NCBI GenBank assembly: GCA_014730295.1
Contig: WJIN01000301.1
Coordinates: forward strand, 5,880-69,879
Direction of reading: 5' to 3'
DNA length: 64,000 nucleotides
From: Promethearchaeota archaeon
GTDB taxonomy: Archaea > Asgardarchaeota > Lokiarchaeia > Sigynarchaeales > SOKP01
The position numbers and the translations under genes were made by a program. Positions 54,454-63,771 of this stretch are shown here, in pieces; within the stretch, counting starts at the first letter, position 1; each line of letters opens with the position of its first letter. The notes below the pieces were generated by a model. The model was not told the origin of the DNA. It saw only the letters and a program-made list of their open reading frames with translations, and made no database searches.

Positions 54454-55015
54454 AATTAGCCTATTTTATTTTGAATATATAATATTTCAACTTTAAATAG
54501 TGAATGAATCGCTATAAAAGAGCTCTATTGATGAAAAACTAAAAATAATAAAAAATGATTATATCAAATAAAAATTGAAAATTAGAGAATTAAAAAAAAC
54601 ATTTAAATTAAAATAAAAGGAGATTTTGTTTGACATTCTTTTTTACTATGTAAGACCATACTTAATTAGGATTATAATTATCACAACAATAATAAAAATT
54701 AATACACCTATAAAGATCCAGAATGGGTCCACTTTAGCTATTCAACTCTAATTGATTTCTATGTAGTAATATTTAAATTCTCTATTTATACTTTTTCAAA
54801 CTTCACTTTATGATCTAATTAAAAAAAATGAAATTGATTCATGGATAGAGAATTGCCTATTTTGAGGATTTTGATTTCCGTGTATAGAATATAAACTATT
54901 TCTAGATATTGACTTAATTTAGTTACTGTTTTTTGGAAATTCCTTATAGAATGAAGAGATAAGATATATTTATTTGGATAGGTACACAAAAATAAAACCA
55001 AATGAGGTGTAAACT
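54454..55015. other. AT-rich stretch of 562 bases without a convincing gene
   Basis: The stretch between the short-chain dehydrogenase and a small zinc-finger gene is very AT-rich with many A and T runs. The only open frame worth noting is the 28-codon hydrophobic one at 54646-54732. TATA-like sequences occur in several places, and GAGGTG at 55004-55009 is the ribosome site of the next gene. I see no RNA gene, repeat array or clear operator. Confidence 0.4.
54646..54732 (-). CDS. Possible single-helix membrane peptide
   Basis: A GTG opens 28 codons: VDPFWIFIGVLIFIIVVI, further isoleucines and a KYGLT end. One membrane helix after a DPFW motif is the usual build of archaeal mini-membrane proteins. 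There is no good ribosome site and hydrophobic frames arise by chance in AT-rich sequence, so this is only a candidate. Confidence 0.25.
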   Translation of the reverse strand: MDPFWIFIGVLIFIIVVIIIILIKYGLT

Positions 55016-55132
55016 ATGCCTAAGGTTGAATTAGAATGTCCTATGTGTGATAAGACTTTTACTGGAGATACCGAAGAAGAAGCGAGGAGAAAAAAGAAGG
55101 AGCATGGTAGGACTCATCATAGAAGTAAATAA
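55016..55132 (+). CDS. 38-residue C2H2-type zinc-finger protein
   Basis: An ATG behind GAGGTG opens 38 codons. The peptide has CPMCDKTF (Cys8, Cys11) and, 18 residues later, KEHGRTHHRS (His30, His34 or 35), the ligand order of a C2H2 finger, with a very basic end. Such lone mini-fingers occur in archaea; many bind DNA or RNA. The strong ribosome site and the ligand pattern support the gene. It stands alone. Confidence 0.65.
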   Translation: MPKVELECPMCDKTFTGDTEEEARRKKKEHGRTHHRSK

Positions 55133-55361
55133 CTTTTTTATTCCGAAGTAAATCCTTCTTTTATATTTTTTAAGGTATAATCTGATTCTTTTTTTGTAAA
55201 TAATTGGCTTCTCTTAGAAGGTGATCCTATTTTGTTTTAAATACATAAAATATCGATACTCCCTTCCTTTTTATAGTGTAGAACAAGAATACATTTATTA
55301 TGATGGATTTCCATAAAATTAATGTTGAATCAATTTTTATCTTATTCGGGGAGATACCACT

Positions 55362-56627
55362 ATGAACGATTTTAACCGAAAAAAAAATTTAATAAAGTTT
55401 CTGAATATAATCAATCCTTCGGAAATTAATATTAAAAAGGAAGAGATATTTTATCGAGAAAAATATAAGGAAATTATAAATTATTTGAAGTTAATTTTAA
55501 CGGAATCCAAGGATTTGGAAATATATAATTATGTAAACCCAAAAGGATTTTTATTGATTAACGCTCACCCGGGAATTGATTTATTAGATTACCTAAAATT
55601 AATATGTTCAAACTTTTATATTCACTGCGTACAATTTAAAGAATCAGTGATTGCTGAAAATCCTAAGGAATTTTTAGAGAATTTTACTAGTATTTTTAGC
55701 TATTTTGATGAGATCCTAAAAGAAGAATCGAGTAAGCAGAGTAAGGATACAACCAAAGAAGAAGATGATTCAAATGAAATTAATAATCAAAAATTACTAA
55801 TAGTAAATCAGAACCAGCGTTTGGAACAGCTTGTAGGGATTAATAATTTGCTTCAGAAGTTCCTCTTTTATTATCAAGAAGAGGATAATTTAACTAAAAT
55901 TTTGAATAATAATCTGGTAATCATATGGATTAATTATAATTATGAATGCATTTTAGATATTTCAGACCAAATTTATAAAGTGTTTGATTTTATAATTAGA
56001 GTTCCGATATTAAATAAGATGGAGCGGCAACAGGTTTTTAGGGAATTCATGGAAAAGAATCCCAAAATTTCATTTGATATCAACAAGCTTGTTGAATTGA
56101 CGAAAGATTGGGAAGTTGAGGAGATCAATCATTTACTCAAAACAGGAATCTTAAAACATCATATTAATGCCGATTTGAATACAACTAGCAATGAGATCAC
56201 GGAAATCATTATAGATTTGGTGGATTCTGGAGAGTTTGTTCCAAATGTCAAAAAACGCCTTGAAAAGAACAAAAAAGAACAAAAAAGCCTCCCAGAAGGA
56301 CCTTCTACAGAGAAAGACGTAATCGAACAATCCTCGAAAGAAGATATCCCAATAGAGTCAAAAGAAGAGATTCTTAATCAAATTAAATCCGAAAATTATT
56401 CTGAGTTTATGCTCAATCAATTATATGAAAACGCCGCTTCGGAAAATTATAATGAATTGGTTTTGATTATCGATAAATTAGACAAAAAAGAACCATTGGA
56501 AGATAACGATAGGAAATTACTGTCTAAATATCCATTTATCTTAAATAATTCTCCCTCTCGAGCCCAAATATTTCTCGAGAAGGCAAAAAAAAGAATTGAT
56601 ATGATTACCAAATCGTTTGGAAAATAA
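55362..56627 (+). CDS. Degenerate AAA-type protein heading the SMC operon
   Basis: The 421-residue protein follows the plan of a Vps4/CDC48-type AAA domain: KGFLLINAHPGIDLL in the place of Walker A (61-75), SYFDEIL in the place of Walker B (113-119), NLVIIWINYNYECILD at sensor 1 and FIIRVPILNKMERQQVF with the lid helices after it. The Gly-Lys-Thr of Walker A is gone, so ATP binding is unlikely. A long acidic insert (120-150) and a charged C-terminal part (300-421) follow. It is 18 bases before smc behind a shared GGGGAGAT start, so a structural or loading role with the SMC complex is inferred. Confidence 0.6.
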   Translation: MNDFNRKKNLIKFLNIINPSEINIKKEEIFYREKYKEIINYLKLILTESKDLEIYNYVNPKGFLLINAHPGIDLLDYLKLICSNFYIHCVQFKESVIAENPKEFLENFTSIFSYFDEILKEESSKQSKDTTKEEDDSNEINNQKLLIVNQNQRLEQLVGINNLLQKFLFYYQEEDNLTKILNNNLVIIWINYNYECILDISDQIYKVFDFIIRVPILNKMERQQVFREFMEKNPKISFDINKLVELTKDWEVEEINHLLKTGILKHHINADLNTTSNEITEIIIDLVDSGEFVPNVKKRLEKNKKEQKSLPEGPSTEKDVIEQSSKEDIPIESKEEILNQIKSENYSEFMLNQLYENAASENYNELVLIIDKLDKKEPLEDNDRKLLSKYPFILNNSPSRAQIFLEKAKKRIDMITKSFGK

Positions 56628-56645
56628 GATGAGAGTAGATATTAA

Positions 56646-59600
56646 ATGAGCGATAATATTAAAAAAACTATGGAAATAGGCGCGAAAGGTCCATTGGAGA
56701 GGCCCGTTCATATCCAGAAAGTTATTTTAGAAAATTTTCTCTCATTTAAAAAGGATGAAGTAGATTTTGGAGATAATAAATTTATTATTATAATTGGTCC
56801 AAATTGGAGCGGTAAGACTTCGATATTTCAAGGAATTAAATTTGCTCTCGGGAGTAACGAGCGTGGAGAGCGCTACCCAAAATGGTCAGATTTTATACGG
56901 CATGGACAAGACCATGCGATGGTTGAGATTCATATTTTAGATAATTCTAACTTATTAAAAATCAGAAGAACCGTTGTAAAAGGTCATTCTCCATTTTTTG
57001 AATTGAAAACACCCAAAGATAAAGAATTCAGAAAAATTAAAGTGAGTGAAATCCAAGAGATTGTTTCAGAGTTACATTATAATCCTGATAATCAATTTGC
57101 CTTTGTGAGTCAAGGGAAAATTGATGCTATCAAGGATCTTAAGCCTACTGAACTTTGTACTTTTCTTGAAGAAGGAATCGGATTAATTGGATTAAGAAAG
57201 GAGATTTTACAGAAAAAGGATGATATTGAGAATCTAAATTCAGAATTATTATCTCTAAACACGAAAAAGAATTCTTTAAATATCAATTTAGATCTATTGA
57301 GACCAAAATTAGAAAGATTAGAGGAAAAAAAAAAATTAGAGAAGGGAAAAAGGAAATTTGAAGATGAGTTATTATGGGCAAACCGTCAGAAATTATTATT
57401 GGAAATTGTGGATCTAACAGACGAGGTTAAAAAACTAAATTCTTTAATCCATACGATTAAGACCCAAAAGCAAGAAAATCTCGAAGAAGTTGATTCATTA
57501 TCAAAAGAAATTGAGCAATTAGAAGACGAAATTAACAAAATTTCAAAAGAACTTGGTCAAAATGAGTATCGAAAACAAGATTTAGTAGGTAAAATCAAGA
57601 GATGGCAAAAAGCAAAGGTTCAGATGAAAGAAGAACTGGACAGAATTTCTGAAAAAAGAAAAATTCAAGAAAAAAAGCTAGAAAATCTTCAAAAACAGAA
57701 AGTCAGCATTCAGAGCAATTTATCTGCGGTTGATAAACAAGTCTCTGATATTGAAGAGAAAATTGAGGAATTAATTAAAGAACAAGCGGAATTATCGGAT
57801 AAAATAGAAGAGAATAAGATATTTTTAGAAAAATATAATCAATTAGCCTCTGAAATAAAGCAAAAAGAAGGTAAAATTGAAAAGAATGAAACCATAATAG
57901 GAGATCTTGATAGCCAAATTAATCAACTGTTTCAAAGTTTCAAAGATATAAAACATAAGTTAGATAAAAACAAGTGGTTTTTAGAAAATCCAACTAAAAA
58001 TTTATTAAAAGAGCTTGATGTTAAATTAGAAAAGACCTCATCGAGATTATTTTCTATTGAAGAAGAAATAAAGAGATTAGAACATGATAAATCACGTAAA
58101 ATTACTGAATTCAAACGTTTGAGAGGATCATTGGATGAAAGAAGAATTGTCTTGCCAACGAACATAAATATTCTAAAAGATGAAATTAGAAAAAGGGATT
58201 TGGCTGTAAAGGGTCCTATTATTGAATATATTAAATATGAAGATAAGCTAAGTTATGCAATTGAATCTGTATTAGGGGAAAAGCTCCTATATAGTTTTGT
58301 TGCCTCAGATTGGGACACCTTAAACCTTTTGAAGAGATTAAAGGAAAAATATAAAGCATATTGTAATATATATGTTCCTAAATCAGAAAATATTCGCCCT
58401 TTAAGAACTTTTGAAGCCGAAGGGGCAGTGGGATATTTGGCAGAACTTATAAAAACTAATGACCTTGAAATTAAAAAGGTAATCTACTCTAAAGTAAAAA
58501 ATTGCTTGGTGGTGAATGACTACAGAAGCGGCAAAGAGATGTATAAGAAATATAATTTTAAAGGAAAATGCGTCACTCTTAAGGGAGAGCAGATTATTTC
58601 ATATAAATATGTCTATGAGACTCCATATCGTAAGCAATTAAAAGGTTTGTTGAGCGCAGGAACTCAAAAGGAGCAAGCAGATAAGTTAGAACATCATTTA
58701 AAACATCTTACAGATGAAATTTCAGATTTAAAAGTCCAAGCATCAAAATTAGACGATATCCAAAAAGACATTTATAATAAAAAGGGGGCATTCAATGACC
58801 TCCTTTATAATTTTAACCAAAAACAGCGAATCACTTCAAAGAAGAATCAATTATATGAGCAAAAGGCTAATTTAGAAGAACTAAACACTCAACTTTCTAA
58901 GAAGATTGATACTCTTAAAACTGAATTGAAAGAATTGGAAAAAGAAAAATCTCCCGATTTTTTCAAATGGAACGAACGTTTAAACAAAATTCCTAACCAA
59001 TTAAAAGATTTGAATAAGGAAAAGAAAGAATGGAGCAAGAAACTTGCCGAAAGTAGGGAAATATTTTCTATTGTAGATGCGAAAATAAGTAAGGTCAATA
59101 GCAAAATAGAACTCTTGAAGTCAGAATACGATACCAAGCAAGAAAACTTCCAAAAAGCGGATAAAGAAGCGTTTGAGATCTATCGGAAATTAGATGATAT
59201 TGAAACAAACATCAATGAACTTAATGAGAAGATTTATGATTTAAAAGAAAAAAGAAAAGAGAAATTAGCGGACAAATCAATTCTGGATAAGAAAAGAATT
59301 GAATTAGAGTTAAAAATTGAACAAGAAACCATAAACTTAAATCATACTAAACAAGAACTCAATTCTAAGAATGAAGACTTGGAGCGTGTAGATAGGGAAA
59401 TTGCAGGAGAGAGGAAGGAGGAGGAAATCGAAACTCGACCTATTCAAGAAATTAAGGACGACATCTTTCAAATAGACAAAGAATTATTGAAATATTATGA
59501 TGTTGATGATACAATCTTAGTGGAGCGGGATCAAATTGTGTCATCCCTTAAGAAAATTGCAAAGAATCAGAAAGATTTGGAAAATGATATCAACGCTGCG

Positions 59601-60107
59601 AAAGATACGGAAAATAAGTTAGAAAGTACCTATTATAGGAAGTTTGAGTCAGTCTTAAAGAAGTTGGAATCAAAGATTAATAAAAAATTCGAAGCATCTG
59701 AGATTAATGTCTATTGTGCCTTAGAACTTATCGGAAATTTTGAAGAGTTGGGAGTCGATATAAAAGCCGCGACCTCAAATAAACCTCTAATATCATGTAC
59801 CGCTTTGAGCGGAGGGCAAGTTTCAATGGTATCCATCGCATTAATATTATCACTTCAAGAAATGCGACCATCACCCTTATGTATGTTTGACGAGGCTGCA
59901 ATGTTTTTGGATGATAAAAATGCAGAAATTACGTATGAACTAATAAAAGCTACCTTAGAACACAATCCTATTCAAATGATTCTTTTTCTTCCCAAATCTT
60001 CTAATGCTTTATATAAATTAGCAGAACAACTAATTGGAGTCGCTCGTGTGGGAAAGGAGGAAGTATCAACAATTTTTAAGCCTAAAATAATTGAACATAC
60101 AAGCTGA
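56646..60107 (+). CDS. smc: SMC-family chromosome ATPase
   Basis: The 1153-residue protein has the SMC plan: N-terminal Walker A GPNWSGKTS (51-59), a long coiled coil, a hinge domain (about 519-665), a returning coiled coil and a C-terminal ATPase end with LSGGQ (1054) and Walker B CMFDEA (Asp1082-Glu1083). SMC dimers with kleisin and ScpB shape and separate chromosomes. The motifs deviate: Walker A has Trp where SMCs have Gly and Thr before the final Ser, and the signature is LSGGQ rather than LSGGEK. Its stop overlaps the scpA start (TGATG). Confidence 0.9.
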   Translation: MSDNIKKTMEIGAKGPLERPVHIQKVILENFLSFKKDEVDFGDNKFIIIIGPNWSGKTSIFQGIKFALGSNERGERYPKWSDFIRHGQDHAMVEIHILDNSNLLKIRRTVVKGHSPFFELKTPKDKEFRKIKVSEIQEIVSELHYNPDNQFAFVSQGKIDAIKDLKPTELCTFLEEGIGLIGLRKEILQKKDDIENLNSELLSLNTKKNSLNINLDLLRPKLERLEEKKKLEKGKRKFEDELLWANRQKLLLEIVDLTDEVKKLNSLIHTIKTQKQENLEEVDSLSKEIEQLEDEINKISKELGQNEYRKQDLVGKIKRWQKAKVQMKEELDRISEKRKIQEKKLENLQKQKVSIQSNLSAVDKQVSDIEEKIEELIKEQAELSDKIEENKIFLEKYNQLASEIKQKEGKIEKNETIIGDLDSQINQLFQSFKDIKHKLDKNKWFLENPTKNLLKELDVKLEKTSSRLFSIEEEIKRLEHDKSRKITEFKRLRGSLDERRIVLPTNINILKDEIRKRDLAVKGPIIEYIKYEDKLSYAIESVLGEKLLYSFVASDWDTLNLLKRLKEKYKAYCNIYVPKSENIRPLRTFEAEGAVGYLAELIKTNDLEIKKVIYSKVKNCLVVNDYRSGKEMYKKYNFKGKCVTLKGEQIISYKYVYETPYRKQLKGLLSAGTQKEQADKLEHHLKHLTDEISDLKVQASKLDDIQKDIYNKKGAFNDLLYNFNQKQRITSKKNQLYEQKANLEELNTQLSKKIDTLKTELKELEKEKSPDFFKWNERLNKIPNQLKDLNKEKKEWSKKLAESREIFSIVDAKISKVNSKIELLKSEYDTKQENFQKADKEAFEIYRKLDDIETNINELNEKIYDLKEKRKEKLADKSILDKKRIELELKIEQETINLNHTKQELNSKNEDLERVDREIAGERKEEEIETRPIQEIKDDIFQIDKELLKYYDVDDTILVERDQIVSSLKKIAKNQKDLENDINAAKDTENKLESTYYRKFESVLKKLESKINKKFEASEINVYCALELIGNFEELGVDIKAATSNKPLISCTALSGGQVSMVSIALILSLQEMRPSPLCMFDEAAMFLDDKNAEITYELIKATLEHNPIQMILFLPKSSNALYKLAEQLIGVARVGKEEVSTIFKPKIIEHTS

Positions 60108-60766
60108 TGATGGAAAATACAGACTTTTCAGAGGATATACGGAACAAGATTAGAAGTGTTTTTGATAAGGTCCATGCAGGCGAGATTTCTTTACTTGATT
60201 ATGAATTAGTCCCTATATTTCAGGAATTAAAAGATTCTTTGAATACCTCAAATCTGGATAATTATTCCAAGACCTATGTGGAAGCGTGTAATCTTCTCGA
60301 TAAAAAATTTGAAGAACTAAAAGAATTGCTAAACTCATTGGATGAGGAAAAAAAGTTTTTAGAATACTTGGAGTCCGAACCATCGGATAGTGAAATTTCC
60401 GCATTATTTATGGATTGTTGGATAAAAACCTTTCATTCTCCGATATTATCGTATAATTTTCTTGAAGAAAGCAAGGATAGATTAATACGAGAAAGAACCT
60501 CTCCATTAGTAATAGAACATTTGCAAGCAGAGAAATCTAACGAAAAATTTATCTTAGAATTACCTAAACATAAATTTACCGAAAAGATGATGAATTTTTT
60601 TGAGACCATTAAAGATACATTGCCTTGCTCTTTCTATGAGGTTTTTGGGGAGGAAACCAACCAATTAGAATTATACAAACAGTTTGTCTATCTCTTGCAT
60701 CTCCTTCAAATAGGAAAAATTCAATATCAAATGGAGACTAACACACTCTATTTAGGAGGTGAATAA
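60107..60766 (+). CDS. scpA: ScpA-like kleisin
   Basis: The 219-residue protein has the ScpA layout: an N-terminal helical domain (EISLLDYELVPIFQELKDSL, then KTYVEACNLLDKKFEELKEL) that binds the SMC neck, a middle linker and a C-terminal winged helix (FTEKMMNFFETIKDTLPCSF, FVYLLHLLQIGKIQYQ) that binds the SMC head. Similarity to bacterial ScpA is by pattern and is weak, but the position between smc and the ScpB-like gene supports it strongly. The start overlaps the smc stop by one base. Confidence 0.75.
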   Translation: MMENTDFSEDIRNKIRSVFDKVHAGEISLLDYELVPIFQELKDSLNTSNLDNYSKTYVEACNLLDKKFEELKELLNSLDEEKKFLEYLESEPSDSEISALFMDCWIKTFHSPILSYNFLEESKDRLIRERTSPLVIEHLQAEKSNEKFILELPKHKFTEKMMNFFETIKDTLPCSFYEVFGEETNQLELYKQFVYLLHLLQIGKIQYQMETNTLYLGGE

Positions 60767-60767
60767 C

Positions 60768-61289
60768 ATGAATGAGTTTTCTATATTGATGAATCTTCTT
60801 AGTAATAAGGTTAGTAAAAATCAAATTGGTGCAACCAAGCAAGAACTTATGGATGCTCTTAATTTGAAAAATGATAAAGATACATTTTATTTTCAAGAAT
60901 TGCTTTCCCAATTATCGAATTACGTACAACCTTTAGGACTTTATATTCGGTTTAATCCCGTGGATCATCATTGGTTTATATCCCATGATTTTAAAACCTC
61001 TAACTTATTGTCAGCGAATCCATTTCAAGATAAACCGAAATTAGCCGCAACTTTATTTTGTGTTTTAGTTTCTTGCTTGAAAAATTCCGGTTCTGCGAAA
61101 GTAAAGAATATAAAAAAGTTACGGAAAAAAAAGGGAGTGCTCCGTGATTTAAAGCAATTAGAAGAGGAGGGATATATTTCACTTGACGATGAAGAGAACG
61201 AAGTTATATTAACACCACTAATCGGATATCAATTAGATATTCAAAAATTATTTGTCAAGCTCTCTCTCAAATTAAAAGAAGAAAAGTAA
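60768..61289 (+). CDS. scpB: ScpB-like winged-helix protein
   Basis: The 173-residue protein has two winged-helix units: QIGATKQELMDALNLKND with a following wing (LGLYIRFNPVDHHWFIS), and KLAATLFCVLVSCLKNSG with LRDLKQLEEEGYISLDD. This tandem is the build of ScpB, which dimerises and binds the kleisin linker. The ATG at 60768 is preferred, seven bases after AGGAGGTG; an in-frame GTG lies nine bases upstream. It ends the operon, and the next genes run the other way. Confidence 0.72.
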   Translation: MNEFSILMNLLSNKVSKNQIGATKQELMDALNLKNDKDTFYFQELLSQLSNYVQPLGLYIRFNPVDHHWFISHDFKTSNLLSANPFQDKPKLAATLFCVLVSCLKNSGSAKVKNIKKLRKKKGVLRDLKQLEEEGYISLDDEENEVILTPLIGYQLDIQKLFVKLSLKLKEEK

Positions 61290-61318
61290 CAAAAATTATG
61301 AAATAATATTGTCTTAAC

Positions 61319-61957
61319 TTATTTGACTGAGATTTGTAGGATCATTTCAGCGACATGATCATTATAAGTCTGGACATCTTCAAATCCTTCTATCTGCTCG
61401 GCACAAGTAATAAAGAATTCCTTTACATTAATTTTCCTTTTTGAAAAGAAATCGGTAATTTTTCCCTTGAGCTCCTCTAATTTTTCATTTCGATTAGGAT
61501 CATCTTTCAATAAGTCAAGCTTGTTAATAGCAATAAAAATATTTTCCGGAAAAAATCTGACATCGTTAAAAAATTTAAATTGTTTCTCAATATCCCTGTC
61601 AAGAGCAAAAACAGCTATAATTTGGGTAGCTATTCTGCTAATGGTTATTACACCCATTTTAATAACTGCACGCGATACGTCCCCGCCCGGAGCAAAGATC
61701 GTGTGCGCCTTATTAGTATCATCTTCCCTAAATACAACACGATTAGGATGAATTGTTTTTGTTTCTTTTTCATTCAATTTGTTTTCTTTATTTCCACCGG
61801 GAAGGGTTGCTTCTCCTGAAAAGTCCGTTTTTACTACAGTGCATTTCTTTCCTCCCTCCACATTTTCAATATCTCCTTTATTAAGATATCGGACAAACAT
61901 ACGTAATATAGAGGTTTTCCCAACGCTCACATCTCCTAATAAGCCAATGTTTACCAT
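61319..61957 (-). CDS. Small GTPase with non-canonical switch II
   Basis: The 212-residue protein has G1 GDVSVGKTS (8-16), G4 NKLD (145-148) and a G5-like TCAEQ (184-188), so GTP should be bound. The G3 DxxG is replaced by APGGD (89-93), with a long insert before it (residues 45-82). Similar archaeal GTPases lie next to roadblock-like genes and are related to the MglA/Arf/Rag groups. It follows a 274-residue unknown gene by 49 bases, which may be its partner. A role in membrane or surface organisation is only a guess. Confidence 0.75.
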   Translation of the reverse strand: MVNIGLLGDVSVGKTSILRMFVRYLNKGDIENVEGGKKCTVVKTDFSGEATLPGGNKENKLNEKETKTIHPNRVVFREDDTNKAHTIFAPGGDVSRAVIKMGVITISRIATQIIAVFALDRDIEKQFKFFNDVRFFPENIFIAINKLDLLKDDPNRNEKLEELKGKITDFFSKRKINVKEFFITCAEQIEGFEDVQTYNDHVAEMILQISVK

Positions 61958-62006
61958 ACTATTATACCTCCTTTTGTCCTTGTTAATTTGAGTTTATTTC
62001 TTATCA

Positions 62007-62831
62007 TTATAACTCATCTCCAAGAAGTTTTCTTAATAATGTTTCATAATCTTCAATGAGAAACTGTTCGAGAAACGCATTGTTATGAGCATGTATGAGA
62101 GCGATCAGAACTTCCTTTAGGTTTTTTGCTTTTTTTACATATTTAACAAGGTTCTCCGGAGAGATTTCCTTATTAAATTCTCTTGTGGCCTCTTCGAATC
62201 CAAAATTTTCTCTTGGAGGCAATGAATCAAAAAATCCAAACGACGTATATCCTTCAAATTGGAAAAATACAAAAAACCTCGACTTAATAGATTTTATAAT
62301 ATTTGTAAGATATACAGAGGGATATAATTCTCCCAAAATAAGCTCATCATCTTGCTGAATTACGAAATAGGGTGAGATTGGAGAGACTTGCTTTCCATAC
62401 ATTTCTTTAGGGGGCAATGAGATAAAAGGAAGTTTTTCGGAAATTATCGCCCATAGATCTTCTCGCTTCTTTTCGAGTAGAATTTCCTTTACTTCTTGAT
62501 ACGCATAATAAAAATCTGATTGTAATGACAATAAAGAACTAAGATATACAGAAAGAGAAGCAAAGGTTGCCTCTAAAAGTGGGCGCCGTCCACTGTCCTT
62601 TGCTGAAGGCTTCGCTGCTCCTTTCCATGCTCTTAAAGCAGAATAAGCAAATCCCTGGACATCGAAGAATCCGCCGCTCAGAAAGATAAATGAAGGAGAT
62701 TCTCCTTCCTCGTCAGTGAGAATCTCGCTGGCTTTTTCAGTTAAAGCGGTCTCTAAATCGTCAACATTATACTCACTATGTATTTTCGGCATAATTAAGT
62801 ATGTATCATCTTTTTTCGCCAAGATAAACAC
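62007..62831 (-). CDS. Hypothetical protein paired with the GTPase
   Basis: The 274-residue protein is mixed alpha/beta without membrane helices; strands such as FILAKKDDTYLIM at the start and ILGELYPSVYLTN in the middle, and a helical end (LKEVLIALIHAHNNAFLEQF). I do not recognise the family. Because it shares a transcript with the GTPase (49 bases apart), it may be its regulator or effector, for example by a roadblock-like or longin-like fold; the sequence does not show this clearly. Confidence 0.6.
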   Translation of the reverse strand: MFILAKKDDTYLIMPKIHSEYNVDDLETALTEKASEILTDEEGESPSFIFLSGGFFDVQGFAYSALRAWKGAAKPSAKDSGRRPLLEATFASLSVYLSSLLSLQSDFYYAYQEVKEILLEKKREDLWAIISEKLPFISLPPKEMYGKQVSPISPYFVIQQDDELILGELYPSVYLTNIIKSIKSRFFVFFQFEGYTSFGFFDSLPPRENFGFEEATREFNKEISPENLVKYVKKAKNLKEVLIALIHAHNNAFLEQFLIEDYETLLRKLLGDEL

Positions 62832-63097
62832 GACCTATAGTGTTAATAGAGTTTATATTTACATTTAATAATACTTTATTGATTTTAAAAGAACTTGTAT
62901 TATTTTGATTAAATATAATAATATTATATAAGAAGAATAAAAGCAACTCTATTTAATTTTTATTATCATGATAAAGAAACTGTAATGATTTGATAACTAC
63001 CTAAAACCTTAAAAAATCGGAGCCTTAGCATTCATTAAAGGTTAAATTTAGAAAGCGATTTTTTATTCCAAGTGAAAAGAGAGATTAACAGCAAAAA

Positions 63098-63670
63098 TTA
63101 GGTTTCTATCAATTCTTTCACTTTTTCGGTGATTAAGTCGTAATTTTTTATTGATTTGAGATTATTAACAATTATTCGCTCAATGATGTCGGTATTTTTA
63201 AAGTACTGATATTCGAGAGATAAATCAGGGTTATTTCCTTTAATTTCCAATAATGCTCCTTTTAAAAATGTTTTAATAAACTTTTCCGACGTTTCTTGAA
63301 TGTGAAGATCCTCTGGGCTCAAAAATTTGATCTCCACTTTATTCATATCAACTAGATTTAAAATTGCTAGAAGTTGGTCTTTTTGATCTTTTTTACAAAA
63401 TATTTTTCGTTTTATCTTCGTACCTTTCATTTTTTCTTCTGGAATAGACTCCGTAAAATATTCATCCGCGGTTTTTGATAAGATTTGATCTGCACTCTTA
63501 AATGACTTATCCGAGATGACCGCATTGAGATCATTTAATATTTCCCGAATTTCTTCAATTTCATCTTTTAATTCTTCCAGTTGTTCTTTTTTTTTATAAT
63601 AGAGTTCCCGAAGAGCAGAAAGAACTTTTGTAAGGTGTTCCATCTCGTTATTTTTTTCTTGAGGCAACAT
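63098..63670 (-). CDS. Coiled-coil protein of unknown function
   Basis: The 190-residue protein has an N-terminal coiled coil (residues 8-55, KKEQLEELKDEIEEIREIL), a beta-containing middle (KIKRKIFCKKDQKDQLLAIL, KVEIKFLSPEDL) and a helical end. I do not recognise it. It has its own AT-rich upstream region and lies about 270 bases before the GTPase pair on the same strand. The gap 62832-63097 holds no gene that I can support. Confidence 0.6.
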   Translation of the reverse strand: MLPQEKNNEMEHLTKVLSALRELYYKKKEQLEELKDEIEEIREILNDLNAVISDKSFKSADQILSKTADEYFTESIPEEKMKGTKIKRKIFCKKDQKDQLLAILNLVDMNKVEIKFLSPEDLHIQETSEKFIKTFLKGALLEIKGNNPDLSLEYQYFKNTDIIERIIVNNLKSIKNYDLITEKVKELIET

Positions 63671-63771
63671 TATCAGTGAATATCCTTTATTTAAATTAAA
63701 AATTTAATTATTTATAAAAATACACTTGTAACAAAATAAGTAATTTATGAATAATTTTACCAGTTGATGCT

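Noticed and set aside
54819..55001. 60-codon open frame on the minus strand
   Set aside because: Ile/Lys/Tyr-rich peptide typical of chance frames in AT-rich DNA; no start signal or recognisable motif.
54454..55015. Search for a tRNA or other RNA gene in the long gap
   Set aside because: No GC-rich stretch, cloverleaf-compatible arms or conserved RNA motif was visible; the same is true of the other gaps in the window.
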